From Arenimonas daejeonensis (GTDB lineage Bacteria; Pseudomonadota; Gammaproteobacteria; Xanthomonadales; Xanthomonadaceae): DNA of 64,000 nucleotides. Positions 1 through 12,012 of this stretch are shown one piece after another. Where the stretch lies: the NCBI RefSeq assembly GCF_007993735.1, contig NZ_CP042453.1, forward strand, positions 1,612,001 through 1,676,000, given 5' to 3'. The notes under the pieces were generated by a model. That model did not search any database. It was given only the letters and a program-made list of their open reading frames with translations, and had not been told where the DNA came from. The translations under genes and the position numbers were made by a program. How positions within the stretch are numbered: position 1 is the first letter of the stretch; each line of letters begins with the position of its first letter.

Positions 1-1
1 C

Positions 2-130
2 CGCAGCTGGGGCAACATGAACGTGGTCCAGTGGCGCCGCGACACCGGCGCGGTCGAGACCGGCACCGATCCGCGCTGGAAGGGCGTCGGCAAGGGTTCG
101 TCGTCAGAGAAGGGCTCCATCTACCGCTGA
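2..130 (+). CDS. Gamma-glutamyltransferase-like protein, C-terminal fragment
   Basis: This is the last 42 codons of a gene that begins before the window. The tail reads SWGNMNVVQW, then TDPRWKGVG, which resembles the C-terminal WGN-x-Q-x-V and DPR-x-G-x-G signature of gamma-glutamyltransferase/acylase-type Ntn hydrolases. Those enzymes are periplasmic or secreted and cleave the gamma-glutamyl bond of glutathione. The reading frame ends in TGA 24 bp before the next gene, so the two may be co-transcribed. With only the tail visible, the family call is an inference from the motif. Confidence 0.45.
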   Translation, partial: RSWGNMNVVQWRRDTGAVETGTDPRWKGVGKGSSSEKGSIYR

Positions 131-154
131 GCCGCAGCTCGCGAGGAGTAAGTC

Positions 155-1045
<891 letters not shown>

Positions 1046-1048
1046 ACC

Positions 1049-1071
1049 CGCGCCGGCACGATGCCGGCGCG
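1049..1071 (+). terminator. Hairpin after MBL hydrolase gene
   Basis: Perfect 10 bp stem: CGCGCCGGCA (1049-1058) pairs with TGCCGGCGCG (1062-1071) around a 3-nt loop. No T tract follows, so termination would be imperfect or Rho-assisted. It starts 3 bp after the MBL stop codon. Confidence 0.45.
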
Positions 1072-1133
1072 CCGTAATACGGCTGTGACATTGCCTTGAT
1101 CGAATGCGGGGTCGCCAGTCCGAGACCCCGCGC

Positions 1134-2531
1134 ATGCACCACGACACCTCCCCGCCGACCTCCCGCCGTCGTCTGCTGAAGTCGGCCGGCCTGGGCCTGG
1201 GCATCGCCGCGCTCGGCCTGAGCCCGATCGGCAGATTGCTGGCCCAGGCCGGCGCCCGCACCGGTGTGCATCCCGGTTACGGCCCTCTGCAGGTGGTGCG
1301 CGACCTCAATACCGGCTTGCCGTTGCTGCAGCTGCCGCAGGGTTTCAGCTACACCAGCTTCGGCTGGACCCATGAATTGATGGCCGACGGCCAGAAGACG
1401 CCGGACAGCCACGACGGCATGGGCGTGGTGAAGGCCGAGGGCGACGTGGTGACCCTGGTGCGCAACCACGAGATCACCGCCGGCTGGGGCAGTTTCGCGC
1501 CGGACGCGGCGACCTACGATCCGAAGTGCGGCGGCGGCACGGCGACGCTGCGCTTCGACACGCGCCGCGGCCAGCTGCTGGAGTCGCGTCCTTCGCTGGG
1601 CGGCACCGTCAACAACTGCGCCGGCGGCACCACGCCCTGGGGCACGTGGCTGAGCTGCGAGGAATTTGTCAGCGCCGCCGGCAACGTGTCGCTGGCAGGC
1701 GTCGAGTACCCGCTGGCGAAGGACCACGGCTTCGTGTTCGAAGTGCCGGCCGACGGCCTGTCGCGCGCCGAGCCGATCGTCGCCATGGGCCAGTTCAAGC
1801 ACGAGGCGGTGTCGGTGGATCCGGCCACCGGCATCTTCTACCTCACCGAGGACATGGAGCCGGAGGCGGGTTTCTACCGGATGATCCCGAAAGTGCAGGG
1901 CGAACCGGTGCGCGGCGGCCGCCTGCAGATGCTGAAGGCGGTTGGCGCGCCGGACCTGCGCTCGGGCCGGCGTCTGGGCGAACGCCTGAAGGTGGAATGG
2001 GTCGAGATCGAACACCCGGAGCGCGGCGTGGACAGCGACCGCGGTCCGCGCGGCACGGTGCGCCAGGGCCTGGCGAACGGCGGCTCGGCCTTCACCCGCC
2101 TGGAAGGCTGCATCGTCGGCGAGGGCAGGGTGTATTTCACCGCCACCAACGGCGGCGACGCCAACTGCGGCCAGGTCTGGGCCTACCACCCGAAGCACGA
2201 GGTGCTGGAGCTGGTCTATGAATCGCCCGACCCGCTGGTGCTCGACTACCCGGACAACATCGTATTGAGTCCGCGCGGCGGCCTGGTGATCTGCGAGGAC
2301 TCCGAGCAGCCGGTGCAGCGCCTGTACGGCATGACCACGGCCGGCGGCCTGTTCGAGTTCTGCCGCAACAACGTGCAGCTGGACGGCGCGATGGGCTTCG
2401 CCGGCGACTTCCGCGAAGAAGAATGGGCGGGCGCCTGCTTCTCGCCGGACGGCAAGTGGCTGTTCGCCAACGTCTATTCGCCTGGCTTCACGGTGGCGAT
2501 CACGGGACCCTGGAAAAACGGCCTGATCTGA
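1134..2531 (+). CDS. PhoX-family (DUF839) alkaline phosphatase, Tat-exported
   Basis: A 465-residue protein of the PhoX/DUF839 family, calcium/iron-dependent phosphatases with a beta-propeller fold. The N-terminus carries a twin-arginine signal, RRRLLKSAGLG, followed by a hydrophobic stretch and an alanine-rich cleavage region, so export of a folded, metal-loaded enzyme to the periplasm is expected. Family-type segments include NHEITAGWGSF, GGTVNNCAGG, TPWGTWLSCEE and YYLTEDMEP-like FYLTEDMEP. ATG 1134 is chosen because it places the arginine pair in a normal n-region; an in-frame start at 1104 would add ten unlikely residues. Substrate range is not visible. Confidence 0.85.
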   Translation: MHHDTSPPTSRRRLLKSAGLGLGIAALGLSPIGRLLAQAGARTGVHPGYGPLQVVRDLNTGLPLLQLPQGFSYTSFGWTHELMADGQKTPDSHDGMGVVKAEGDVVTLVRNHEITAGWGSFAPDAATYDPKCGGGTATLRFDTRRGQLLESRPSLGGTVNNCAGGTTPWGTWLSCEEFVSAAGNVSLAGVEYPLAKDHGFVFEVPADGLSRAEPIVAMGQFKHEAVSVDPATGIFYLTEDMEPEAGFYRMIPKVQGEPVRGGRLQMLKAVGAPDLRSGRRLGERLKVEWVEIEHPERGVDSDRGPRGTVRQGLANGGSAFTRLEGCIVGEGRVYFTATNGGDANCGQVWAYHPKHEVLELVYESPDPLVLDYPDNIVLSPRGGLVICEDSEQPVQRLYGMTTAGGLFEFCRNNVQLDGAMGFAGDFREEEWAGACFSPDGKWLFANVYSPGFTVAITGPWKNGLI

Positions 2532-2598
2532 CCGCCGCCATTGCGGGCGGCGTGGGCAACGCGGATCATCCGCCTACGCCCCGTCCCTGGAACCACCC

Positions 2599-3032
2599 AT
2601 GATCACGCTCCTGTATGCCGGCCTGTGCACCCTGCTGGTCCTGTTCCTTGCCGGCCGCGTCATCGCCCGCCGCTTCAGCCACAAGATCGGCCTGGGCGAC
2701 GGCGGCGACCACGAAATGGCCAAACGCGTGCGCACCCATGCCAACGCGGTGGAATACCTGCCGCTGGCCCTGCTGCTGCTCGGCGGCATGGAGCTCAACG
2801 GTTATCCCAACAGCGTCATCCACGGGTTCGGCATCACCCTGTTCATTTCGCGACTGCTGCACGCCTGGGGCCTGAGCCGCAGTTCCTCCGCCAGCCCGGG
2901 CCGTTTTGCCGGCACGGGGCTGACCTGGTGCTGATGATCGTGATGTCGCTGTTCGCGATCGCGGGGTACGTGGCGCCGTATCTCGCCGGCGAGGACGACG
3001 GGCAGGAGTCGACCGAAGCCTACGGTGATTGA
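2599..3032 (+). CDS. MAPEG-family membrane protein (frameshifted near 2927)
   Basis: A MAPEG superfamily (microsomal glutathione S-transferase-like) integral membrane protein of four predicted helices. Diagnostic segments are KRVRTHANAVEYLPLALLL (RxHxNxxE core) and HAWGLSR. The first frame stops at GLTWC, while the expected fourth helix (LMIVMSLFAIAGYVAPYLAG) continues immediately in another frame. One missing base near 2927-2931 restores a 144-residue protein, the normal MAPEG length. Most likely a sequence error rather than a real pseudogene. It converges on the EF-hand gene with 12 bp between stops. Confidence 0.8.
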
Positions 3033-3044
3033 GAAAGCCGCTGC

Positions 3045-3362
3045 CTAGCGCGGCGGTGCCAGCAGTTCCGTCGGGCTGAGGAAGCCGTCGCCGTCGGCGT
3101 CCTGGCGCCTGAACTGGGCGGTGAAGCGTTCGTGGTGCTGGGCCAGGGTGATCGTCGGTGCGTCGGGGATGTGCTGTTCGTGCGGCTCCAGCACGTCGTT
3201 GCCGTCCACGTCCATCTGCCGGAAGCCGAAGCTCATGCGTTCCAGGAATTCGTGCAGCGACACGCGGCCGTCGCCGTCCCTGTCCACGCGCGAGAAATAG
3301 TCGTCGTGCTGTGCCGCCGCACTTCCCGCGAAAAGCAGCAACAGCAGCAGGCTAGCCCGCAT
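3045..3362 (-). CDS. Secreted EF-hand calcium-binding protein
   Basis: A 105-residue protein with a signal peptide (leucine-rich stretch, SAAAQ cleavage region) and three EF-hand loops: DRDGDGRVSLHE, DVDGNDVLEPHE and DADGDGFLSPTE. These have the D-x-D-G-x-x-x-x-x-x-x-E spacing needed to bind calcium. It should be periplasmic or secreted. Its start overlaps the end of rlmM by 11 bp, so the two are probably translated from one mRNA. Its partner or target is unknown. Confidence 0.85.
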   Translation of the reverse strand: MRASLLLLLLFAGSAAAQHDDYFSRVDRDGDGRVSLHEFLERMSFGFRQMDVDGNDVLEPHEQHIPDAPTITLAQHHERFTAQFRRQDADGDGFLSPTELLAPPR

Positions 3363-4398
3363 ACACCGTAATTTCTTCGCGGTCGTGGTAGAGCTGCTTG
3401 GCGCGCAGCGTCAGCGGCCGGCCGGCGTGGTCGACGAAATGCTGCAGGCAGTCGCGGGTTTCGTCCCAGCGCTTTTTCATCGGCAGCTTGAGGTTGAACA
3501 CGGCACGTTTGCACCAGCCTTCGCGGAACCAGGTGGCCATGCGGTCGGCGACCTTGCGCGGCGACTCGACCATGTCGCAGACCATCCAGTCCAGCGGCTT
3601 GGGCGGCTGCCAGTGGAAACCGTCGGCGCGGATGTGTTCGATGATGCCGGTGTCCATGGCGCTGTCGGCCATCGGGCCGTTGTCGATCGCGGCCACGCGG
3701 ATGTGCCGGCGCGCCAGCACCCAGCTCCAACCGCCGGGCGCGGCGCCGAGGTCGGCGGCGTTCATGCCGGGTTTGAGGAATTCCTCGCGTTCTTCCGGCG
3801 TCAGCAGGGTCAGCAGCGCTTCCTCGAGCTTGAGCGCGGAGCGGCTGGGCGCGTCCGCATGTGCGCGCAGCCGCGCCACACCCAGCGGCCAGGGCGAGGC
3901 GTCCTTGGTATCGGCGCTGCCGAGCAGGCAGTGGTCGCCGTCGAGCAGGAACACGTGCAGTCGCGGCAGCCGCGGATCTTCCTTCTCGGTGATCAGGCCA
4001 CGCTGGCGCAGTACGGGGCGCAGCGCATTGCCGAGGGCGCGGGCCAGGCCGGCGAGCTGTTTGCCTTCGTCCGAATCCGGATGTTCGACCCAGACATCGC
4101 CGTGGCGGCCGCGGCCGCCGAGCGCGTCCATGATCGGCGCGATACGGTCCTTCGGGTCCATGCCCGGCAGGTCGGCCAGCAGGCGCAGCTTCTGCCGCGC
4201 GAAGATCAGCGTGGACCAGGGCAGGGCGCGCGCGAGTCCGGCACCATCCTCCACGCCGAGGAACTCGACGTAGCCGGTGTTGCGTTCTGCGCGGGCGTAA
4301 CCGGGGAAGCCGGCGAGGGCCGCGCGCTCGCCCAGTTCGGCGGCGAGCTCGGGCTCGAAGCCGGGGCGGCAGTAGGCCAGCAGGCCGTCAGTAGACAA
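3352..4398 (-). CDS. rlmM: 23S rRNA 2'-O-ribose methyltransferase RlmM
   Basis: RlmM methylates the 2'-O of C2498 in 23S rRNA using SAM. The N-terminus (LLAYCRPGFEPELAAELGER) is the THUMP-like region. The C-terminal Rossmann methyltransferase shows DLGAAPGGWSWVL (SAM site), IDNGPM, DWMVCDMVESP and FNLKLPMKKRW (K-D-K-E-type catalytic set). The start is uncertain: homologues begin just before LLAYCRPGFE, which fits TTG 4398 overlapping the deaminase TGA (4388-4390) and gives 348 residues. The nearest in-frame ATG (4437) would overlap that gene by about 50 bp and add an atypical N-terminus. Confidence 0.9.
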   Translation of the reverse strand: MSTDGLLAYCRPGFEPELAAELGERAALAGFPGYARAERNTGYVEFLGVEDGAGLARALPWSTLIFARQKLRLLADLPGMDPKDRIAPIMDALGGRGRHGDVWVEHPDSDEGKQLAGLARALGNALRPVLRQRGLITEKEDPRLPRLHVFLLDGDHCLLGSADTKDASPWPLGVARLRAHADAPSRSALKLEEALLTLLTPEEREEFLKPGMNAADLGAAPGGWSWVLARRHIRVAAIDNGPMADSAMDTGIIEHIRADGFHWQPPKPLDWMVCDMVESPRKVADRMATWFREGWCKRAVFNLKLPMKKRWDETRDCLQHFVDHAGRPLTLRAKQLYHDREEITVYAG

Positions 4399-4945
4399 GT
4401 CCGGATTCTCCGTAGTCGCGCAGCACGTCGCGGGCATGGTCGCGCATCAGGTCGGTGCGCACCTGGATGCCCCCGTTTTCCAGCTCGCCCTTCCAGTCGG
4501 CGGGCAGCGGGCCTTCGTCGAAACCGGCCAGCTGCTGCACGTCGTCGGCGCGGGCCGCGATCAGCAGCTGGTCGATGCCGGCCCAGATCAGTGCGCCGTA
4601 ACACATCGAACAGGGCTGGGCCGAGGTCGCCAGTGTGTAACGTTCGCCGGACTGGTTGAGGCGGAAACTCTGCACACGCTGCTGGCTGGTGGCCAGCGCC
4701 ATCACTTCGGCGTGCGCGACCGAACAGTTGTGCGGCACCACGCGGTTCACGCCCACGCCCACCAGCCGGCCCTCGCCGGTGAATACCGCGGCGCCGAACG
4801 GACCGCCGCTGCGGTGGTCGACGTTGCGGCGCGACAGCTGGATCGCCAGGGCGATGCGGCTCTCGGCGTCCGGGTACAGCCGCTGGCCGTCCACTTCGTC
4901 GTGGATCCAGGCCGGCAGGGTTAGGTGGAGTTGGGCGTAGATCAC
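4388..4945 (-). CDS. Nucleoside/tRNA-type deaminase (CDA superfamily)
   Basis: A 185-residue zinc-dependent deaminase of the cytidine/guanine deaminase superfamily. It contains HAEVMAL (zinc ligand H and catalytic E) and PCSMCYGAL (two cysteine ligands), the H-x-E...P-C-x-x-C signature. It resembles stand-alone nucleoside deaminases (guanine deaminase-like) more than TadA, but the substrate is not certain. GTG 4945 begins 1 bp after the glnS stop, and the gene ends within the rlmM start, so glnS-deaminase-rlmM-EF-hand form a tightly coupled unit. Confidence 0.8.
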   Translation of the reverse strand: MIYAQLHLTLPAWIHDEVDGQRLYPDAESRIALAIQLSRRNVDHRSGGPFGAAVFTGEGRLVGVGVNRVVPHNCSVAHAEVMALATSQQRVQSFRLNQSGERYTLATSAQPCSMCYGALIWAGIDQLLIAARADDVQQLAGFDEGPLPADWKGELENGGIQVRTDLMRDHARDVLRDYGESGLVY

Positions 4946-4946
4946 G

Positions 4947-6692
<1,746 letters not shown>

Positions 6693-6781
6693 GCGTCCGG
6701 GGCTGGAAGGGTCGAGGCCGCCCAGTTTACCGGCTGGCGGCCTGGGCCGACGGCCGGCTGAACGGATTGCCCCGACATGGT

Positions 6782-6787
6782 TAGAAT
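6782..6787 (+). promoter_or_regulatory. Putative -10 box of the 7TMR/GGDEF-like gene
   Basis: TAGAAT within GGTTAGAATCGG, the -10 form seen repeatedly before plus-strand genes in this window, 39 bp upstream of the TTG start at 6826. No convincing -35 is visible. Confidence 0.35.
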
Positions 6788-6825
6788 CGGTCGGGCCGGG
6801 GGCATGCAATTTGGGGAGAAGACGC

Positions 6826-9010
6826 TTGCGCATCGCGCGTGCCGGTTTGTTCGCCGTCGGGTTCCTGTTGACGGTCTTGTTCCCGGCGCCCGTCCCGGCG
6901 GCCGATCCCGGACTGAAGGTCGATCTGGCGGTCATGGAGACGCCGGTGGGGACGCGCCTGGAGGACATTCTCAGCGGTCGTGCCCAGCCCGGTTTCACGC
7001 CCGTGCTGACGCCGGGCTTCTCCTTCGCGGCACGGGACGGCACCGCGATCTGGGTGCGCATCCGCACCGAGCTGCCGCCGGGCGACGCTTCCCGCCTGCG
7101 CCTGGTGATGCCGCGCGTCCCGCTGGACCGTCTGCGGCTGCGGTTGCCGCCCTCCGGCGAGGTCGTGGCGAACGACAGCTTCTTCCGCCCCACGGCCGAC
7201 GATTCGCCCTGGTCGGCGAATTTCGAGCTGCCCCTGCCCGCCGGCCTGGCCGGAAAGACCGAGCTCTACCTCGAGCTCGAGGGCCGGATCAGCGGCGGCC
7301 TGCACCTGCGGCTGTTGGACATCGATCAGTCCGCCAGTCACGAGGCCCGGGCCCAGAGCCTGTTCCGCTACACCTACCTGATCTTCCTGCTGGTGGCGGC
7401 GCTGTCGCTGGCCCGTCATGCCGAGGATCCGCAGAGCGGCGCCCTCTCGATAGGCGCGGCGGCGCTGGCGTCCTGGCTGGCCTGCCTTGGCATCAACGGT
7501 CACCTTTATGCATTGCCCGAGATCGCTCAGCTCACCAGCCTTGGCGCGACAGTGCCCCTGGCCCTGCTGTTGCTGGGCGCGGGACCGCTGGTGCTGGCCA
7601 CCCGTCATTACGCCGGCCTGTCGAAGTCGGCGCCGGGGCTGGTGCCCTGGATGCGGGGCCTGGGCTGGCTGCTGGTGGCCCTGGCCGCCTACTGCCTGAT
7701 ATTCCCCAGTCTTCAGCCGCACCACCTGCAGTGGGTGGCATGGATCGGCTATGTGCTGGCGCTGGCGGCCTGCCTGCTGATGCTTCTGATGGACTCGCGC
7801 ACCTACCGCTGGGGACCGATCCTGGCCCTGTCGGCGGTGGCGGTCGCCGTGGTGCTGCGCGTGCTGGCCGACCACCAGGCCGTGGAAGCCGGCCTGTTCA
7901 ACCTCTACGGCGCCCAGCTGCTGTTGGCGGTGACGATGGCGCTCTACCTGGGCCTGCCCTGGATCCGCGCGCGCCTGCAGCGCTGGGCCATGCGCAAGCG
8001 GGCCGCACCGCCCGAACCGTCGGCGGAAGAGAAGATCCAGCTGGCGCGCGAACGTCTGCTTGAAAGCCTGCAGAGCGGCCTGAAGAACGCCGCCGATGGC
8101 GACCTGAAGTGGATCGCGTTCCGGCGCCTGCTGGACGGCCTCAAGCCCGTGCTGTCGCAGAGTTCGGCGGCCGTGGTGGCCATGCATTTCCACGGCGAGG
8201 ACATGCTGCAGGTCGAGCCGCCCTCGGCGGAGCCGCGCTACCGCGAACTGCTGGAACAGCGCGCCACCCTGCTCAAGAACCTCAGCCGCCTGCGCGCCGC
8301 AGCAGATCGGCATCGATTTCGACGGCCCGCAGGGGCCGCTGGACCAGGTGCAGCTGGCCCTGATTCCGCTGCCGATCCCGAAACCGGGCTGGGGCGCGCT
8401 GCTGGTGGAGCGCGAGGCCGATGTCACTTACACCGATGCCGAACTGGCCCTGTGCGCCGAGTTCGCCGCGATGGCGATCATGGCCGGCGACGAGGCGGCC
8501 AATTCGGTCAACGCGCAGCGTGCTGCCGACACCGATGCGCCCACCCAGGTGTTGCGTCACGAGCCGTTGCGCCAGCTGCTTGCCCAGGCGATGGATAGCG
8601 CGCGCCTGAAACAGCACCCGCTGAGCCTGCTGTACCTGGTGCTGGACCAGTTGCCGGCGCTGCGTGAGGCCGGCGGCGAAGTCGGCGCCGTGTCCGGGCT
8701 GCGTCCGACAGCCGACCTGCTGCGCGAAGAGATCGCCTACGGCGACGTGGTGGGTCGTTCCGGTCCCGACGGGTTCCTGCTGATCTCCCACGGCAAGCGC
8801 CTGCTGGAGGCGCGCGAATACGCCGAGCGCCTGCGTGCCGCGGTCACGCGCCTGGCGATCGATCCGCGCATCGCGCCATCGGGTCTGTCGCTCAGCATCG
8901 GCGTCGCCCAGGCCGGCCCCGACGAGCGTGATCCGGCGGGGCTGATCGAGCAGGCCCGGCGGGCGGCGCAGATCGCCGCCAAGAACGGCGGCAACCAGAT
9001 TTTCAGCTGA
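6826..9010 (+). CDS. 7TMR-DISM-like membrane signalling protein with degenerate GGDEF domain (frameshifted near 8297)
   Basis: After correction this is a 727-residue protein: signal peptide ending VPAADPG; a periplasmic sensor resembling 7TMR-DISMED2; seven or so membrane helices (about 7360-7970); a coiled linker; a GAF-like segment; and a C-terminal nucleotide-cyclase-like domain. In the last, the GGDEF position reads [11 protein letters not shown], so both G-G and D-E catalytic features are lost and diguanylate cyclase activity is unlikely. The rest of the fold ([15 protein letters not shown]) is kept. Start TTG 6826 has GGGGAGAAG just upstream. The frame changes near 8297; one surplus base explains it. 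It may act as a c-di-GMP or GTP sensor. Confidence 0.7.
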
Positions 9011-9018
9011 TCCCGGCG

Positions 9019-9037
9019 CCCGGGCCGATGGCCCGGG
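9019..9037 (+). terminator. Hairpin after 7TMR/GGDEF-like gene
   Basis: CCCGGGCC (9019-9026) and GGCCCGGG (9030-9037) form a perfect 8 bp stem with loop GAT, starting 8 bp after the stop codon. No T run follows. Confidence 0.4.
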
Positions 9038-9061
9038 TTCCGTCACTACGGAACGGAATCC

Positions 9062-9712
9062 ATGGCCACCACGCTCGTCATCGGCAACAAGAACTACTCG
9101 TCCTGGTCGCTGCGGCCCTGGCTGCTGCTGCGTCATTTCGGCGTGGCTTTCGACGAAGTGCGGCTGCCGCTGGACACGCCGGAATTCCACGCCAGGATCG
9201 GCAGCTGGTCGCCGACCCGGCGCGTACCGGTGCTGCGCGACGGCGAGCTGACGCTGTGGGATTCGCTGGCGATCTGTGAATACGCGAACGAGCGCTGGCT
9301 CGGCGGCCGGGCCTGGCCGGCCGACCCGGCAGCGCGTGCGGTGGCGCGCTGCGCGGCCGCGGAGATGCATTCGGGTTTCGCCGCGCTGCGTACGCAGATG
9401 CCCATGAACGTGCGGCGCCAGCCAAACGACTACCGTTGGGATGCCGCTGCGGACGCCGACATCGCACGCGTGCAGTCGCTGTGGCGCGAACTGCGCGACC
9501 GCTTCGGTGCCGGCGGCGATTTCCTGTGCGGCGGCTACGGCATCGTGGACGCGATGTTCGCGCCGGTGTGCGTGCGGTTCCGCGGCTACGGCGTGCGCAC
9601 CGACGACACCACCAGTGCCTACATGGACGCGATCTTCGCGCTGCCGGCGATGCTCGAATGGCAGGCTTCGGCACGCGCCGAAACCGAACGTGTCGGCGCG
9701 GACGAGGCCTGA
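9062..9712 (+). CDS. Glutathione S-transferase family protein
   Basis: A 216-residue cytosolic GST. The N-terminal thioredoxin-like domain reads [15 protein letters not shown] (active-site serine/tyrosine region), then [25 protein letters not shown], the cis-proline and D-S glutathione-binding motifs. An all-helical C-terminal domain follows. It matches the YfcF/GST-like group common in proteobacteria. The role is probably conjugation or peroxide detoxification, but the substrate is unknown. The stop is 4 bp before apt, so they are probably one operon. Confidence 0.85.
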   Translation: MATTLVIGNKNYSSWSLRPWLLLRHFGVAFDEVRLPLDTPEFHARIGSWSPTRRVPVLRDGELTLWDSLAICEYANERWLGGRAWPADPAARAVARCAAAEMHSGFAALRTQMPMNVRRQPNDYRWDAAADADIARVQSLWRELRDRFGAGGDFLCGGYGIVDAMFAPVCVRFRGYGVRTDDTTSAYMDAIFALPAMLEWQASARAETERVGADEA

Positions 9713-9716
9713 ACAC

Positions 9717-10231
9717 ATGCCGTTCACCGCATTGATCCGCGACGTGCCGGATTTCCCGCGGCCCGGCATCGTGTTCAAGGACATCATGCCGATGCTGGCC
9801 GACGGCCCGGCCTTTGCCGAAGCCGTGGCAGCGATGGCCGCGCCCTGGCGCCAGCAGCCGCCGCAGGCGGTGGTGGGGTCGAAGCCCGCGGTTTCATCCT
9901 CGGTGCGGCGATCGCACGCGAACTGGGCGTAGGCTTCGTGCCGGTGCGCAAACCCGGCAAGCTGCCCGGTGCCGTGCACGAGGTGGCCTACGCACTCGAA
10001 TACGGCATGGATCGCCTGCAGGTGCAGCGTGATGCCTTGCCACCGGGCACGCGCGTGCTGCTGGTGGACGATGTGCTGGCCACGGGTGGCACGTTGCTGG
10101 CGGCCGCGGAACTGCTCGACGGGATCGGGTCGGTGCTGGCCGGCGCAGCCGTACTGGTGGAGCTGGAAGCCTTGGGCGGGCGTGCACGCTGGACCCTTGC
10201 GGCACCGCTGCTGGCGACGCTTCGCTACTGA
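9717..10231 (+). CDS. apt: Adenine phosphoribosyltransferase (frameshifted near 9878)
   Basis: Purine salvage enzyme converting adenine and PRPP to AMP. The N-terminus [19 protein letters not shown] and the PRPP loop [16 protein letters not shown] are diagnostic. The first frame runs into nonsense at about 9878, where the expected [16 protein letters not shown] appears in the next frame; one missing base between GTGGTGGGG and GAAGCC restores 171 residues, the normal Apt length. Probable sequence error. ATG 9717 is 4 bp after the GST stop. Confidence 0.9.
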
Positions 10232-10232
10232 A

Positions 10233-10877
10233 TCAGAACGCGGTCAGCGCGCAGACGTAGATCAGTTCGCAGGCACCGTCGCCGCTGTCATCACGGGTCA
10301 GCGAACTGCGCCAGCGCCAGCCGTCGTCGCGGCGTGCCTCGATCAGCCAGCCCTGCAGCCGCACCGTCTGGTCGGGCCGCACCCGCGACAGGGCCTGCGC
10401 GACCCGGGCGTCGGCCGGCACCGGGTGCATGTTGGCACTGGACCGGATGATTTCAGGCAACGGCAGCGGCGGGCCGTCGGCGCCCCAGCGGTAGTGGTAC
10501 CAGCGGCCGGACTGCGAGATGTCCAGGCGCTGGTAGTGCGTACGGTCGGACATGCGCCGCCAGCCCAGCGCCAGGTCGGTGGGCGAAAGCGCGGACTCCG
10601 GTCCGCTGCCGTAATCGCGGCGGGACAGCACGCGTGCCTCCAGGCTGAATCCGGCCAGCGGCGAAACGACGAAGTCGCCCAGCCGGAAGTCTCGCATCGT
10701 CGCCGGCACGCCGGTCTGCAGCGGTTCCTCTCCCGAGAGTGGACTCGGGGGCAGCACGCAGGTGATGGGCGGGCTGCCGGGCAGCGCCTGGGCCGGCAGA
10801 TGGCCGGGGCCTTGCCGGGACGCCCAGAGCAGGGCGGCCAGGCCGATGGCGAGCAGGAACCATATCCAGCGGGGCAT
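10233..10877 (-). CDS. Hypothetical membrane-anchored protein
   Basis: A 214-residue protein that I do not recognise. One N-terminal hydrophobic segment ([16 protein letters not shown]) looks like an uncleaved anchor, leaving most of the chain in the periplasm. The rest is rich in arginine and tryptophan, with [16 protein letters not shown] and a C-terminal CELIYVC that could form a disulfide. No catalytic motif is evident. Its stop is 1 bp from the convergent apt stop. Confidence 0.6.
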   Translation of the reverse strand: MPRWIWFLLAIGLAALLWASRQGPGHLPAQALPGSPPITCVLPPSPLSGEEPLQTGVPATMRDFRLGDFVVSPLAGFSLEARVLSRRDYGSGPESALSPTDLALGWRRMSDRTHYQRLDISQSGRWYHYRWGADGPPLPLPEIIRSSANMHPVPADARVAQALSRVRPDQTVRLQGWLIEARRDDGWRWRSSLTRDDSGDGACELIYVCALTAF

Positions 10878-10945
10878 GGCGCAAGCCTAGCGATGCCACG
10901 CGAGCGTGAACAGGTCCAGGTCCCGCCGGTGCTTCGCCGGGAGGT

Positions 10946-11365
10946 TCAGTCCGGGAGCCCGGACAGCGCCTTCTCGAAACGCCTGGCGTGCGACTGTTCG
11001 GCCTTGGCCAGCGCCTCGAACCAGTCGGCGATCTCGTCGAATCCTTCCTCGCGCGCGATCCGGGCCATGCGCGGGTACATCTCGCTGTACTCGTGGGTCT
11101 CGCCGGCGATCGCCGCCTTGAGGTTGCTGGCGGTGTCGCCGAAGGGCAGGCCGGTGGTCGGGTCCTCGCAGGCCTCCAGGTATTCCAGATGGCCGTGCGC
11201 GTGTCCGGTCTCGCCTTCCGCCGTGGAACGGAACACCGCGGCCACGTCGCTGTGGCCCTCGACGTCGGCCTTCTGCGCGAAATACAGATAGCGGCGGTTG
11301 GCCTCGGACTCGCGGGTGAACGCGGCCTTGAGATTGTCCGCGGTCCTGGAACCCTTGAGCGTCAT
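10946..11365 (-). CDS. Rubrerythrin-family di-iron protein
   Basis: A 139-residue ferritin-like protein. The two E-x-x-H di-iron motifs ([10 protein letters not shown] and [10 protein letters not shown]), with E in [13 protein letters not shown] and [14 protein letters not shown], match rubrerythrin. The C-terminal rubredoxin domain is absent, so it belongs to the short, erythrin-like group. The expected role is reduction of peroxide in the cytoplasm, which fits the nearby oxyR-ahpCF block. ATG 11365 is chosen because [16 protein letters not shown] is the family N-terminus; upstream in-frame codons are not conserved-looking. Confidence 0.88.
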   Translation of the reverse strand: MTLKGSRTADNLKAAFTRESEANRRYLYFAQKADVEGHSDVAAVFRSTAEGETGHAHGHLEYLEACEDPTTGLPFGDTASNLKAAIAGETHEYSEMYPRMARIAREEGFDEIADWFEALAKAEQSHARRFEKALSGLPD

Positions 11366-11498
11366 GCGGTCACCTCGTCGCAGCGGGTGGAAGCCCGTCG
11401 ATGCCGGGATGTTCCGCAGCATAAGCCCGGCCCGGGACGTTGTGGCATGTGCCCGGTGGGCACGCGCCGACGGCCGGGCCGATGCCTGTGCCGAATGG

Positions 11499-11921
11499 TC
11501 AGCGGTGCAGGTCGCCGGCCGCTTCCGGCTGGTAGTCGATGGCGGTGAGGCGGACCCGCAGGGCGCGGCCGCCAGGCGCCTGCCAGTCGATCACGCTGCC
11601 GATGGAAAGTCCCAGCAGCGCACTGCCCACCGGCGCCAGCACCGAAACGCGATGGCTGGCGACGTCGGCATCGGCCGGGTAGGCGAGGGTGAAGCGGTGG
11701 TGGTCGCCGCTGAGTTCGTCCACGCACGACACGGTCGAGTTCATGGTGACCACGTCGGGTGGCATGTCTTCGGGGGCGAGCACGGCGGCGCGTTCGAGTT
11801 CGCGGCCGAGTGCGATCGCCGCAGGAACATGGCGCAGGCCGGGCGAATCCAGCAGTTGCTCCAGCCGTGCCAGGTCGCGGCTGCTGACGGTGATCGGCGG
11901 AAGGTGGGTGCTTGCGTTCAT
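11499..11921 (-). CDS. rnk: Nucleoside diphosphate kinase regulator (Rnk/GreA C-terminal fold)
   Basis: A 140-residue Rnk-type protein with an N-terminal helical part (SSRDLARLEQLL) and a C-terminal GreA/FKBP-like domain containing FTLAYPADAD, VSVLAPVGSALLGLSIGSVIDW. Rnk homologues bind RNA polymerase like Gre factors and influence nucleoside diphosphate kinase and alginate control. No gene partner is evident in the neighbourhood; the gene stands alone between rubrerythrin and oxyR. Confidence 0.85.
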   Translation of the reverse strand: MNASTHLPPITVSSRDLARLEQLLDSPGLRHVPAAIALGRELERAAVLAPEDMPPDVVTMNSTVSCVDELSGDHHRFTLAYPADADVASHRVSVLAPVGSALLGLSIGSVIDWQAPGGRALRVRLTAIDYQPEAAGDLHR

Positions 11922-11930
11922 GGGGCCTCC

Positions 11931-11966
11931 AAAAGCGAACGGGCGGCACGCGTGGCGCGCCGCCCG
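11931..11966 (-). terminator. Rho-independent terminator of oxyR
   Basis: Read on the minus strand, CGGGCGGC (11966-11959) pairs with GCCGCCCG (11947-11940) and is followed by TTCGCTTTT. It lies 47 bp after the oxyR stop codon. Confidence 0.65.
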
Positions 11967-12012
11967 GGGTTTACGAGTTGTGCGGGCACCATAGCCCGCC
12001 CCTGTGCGGGCT

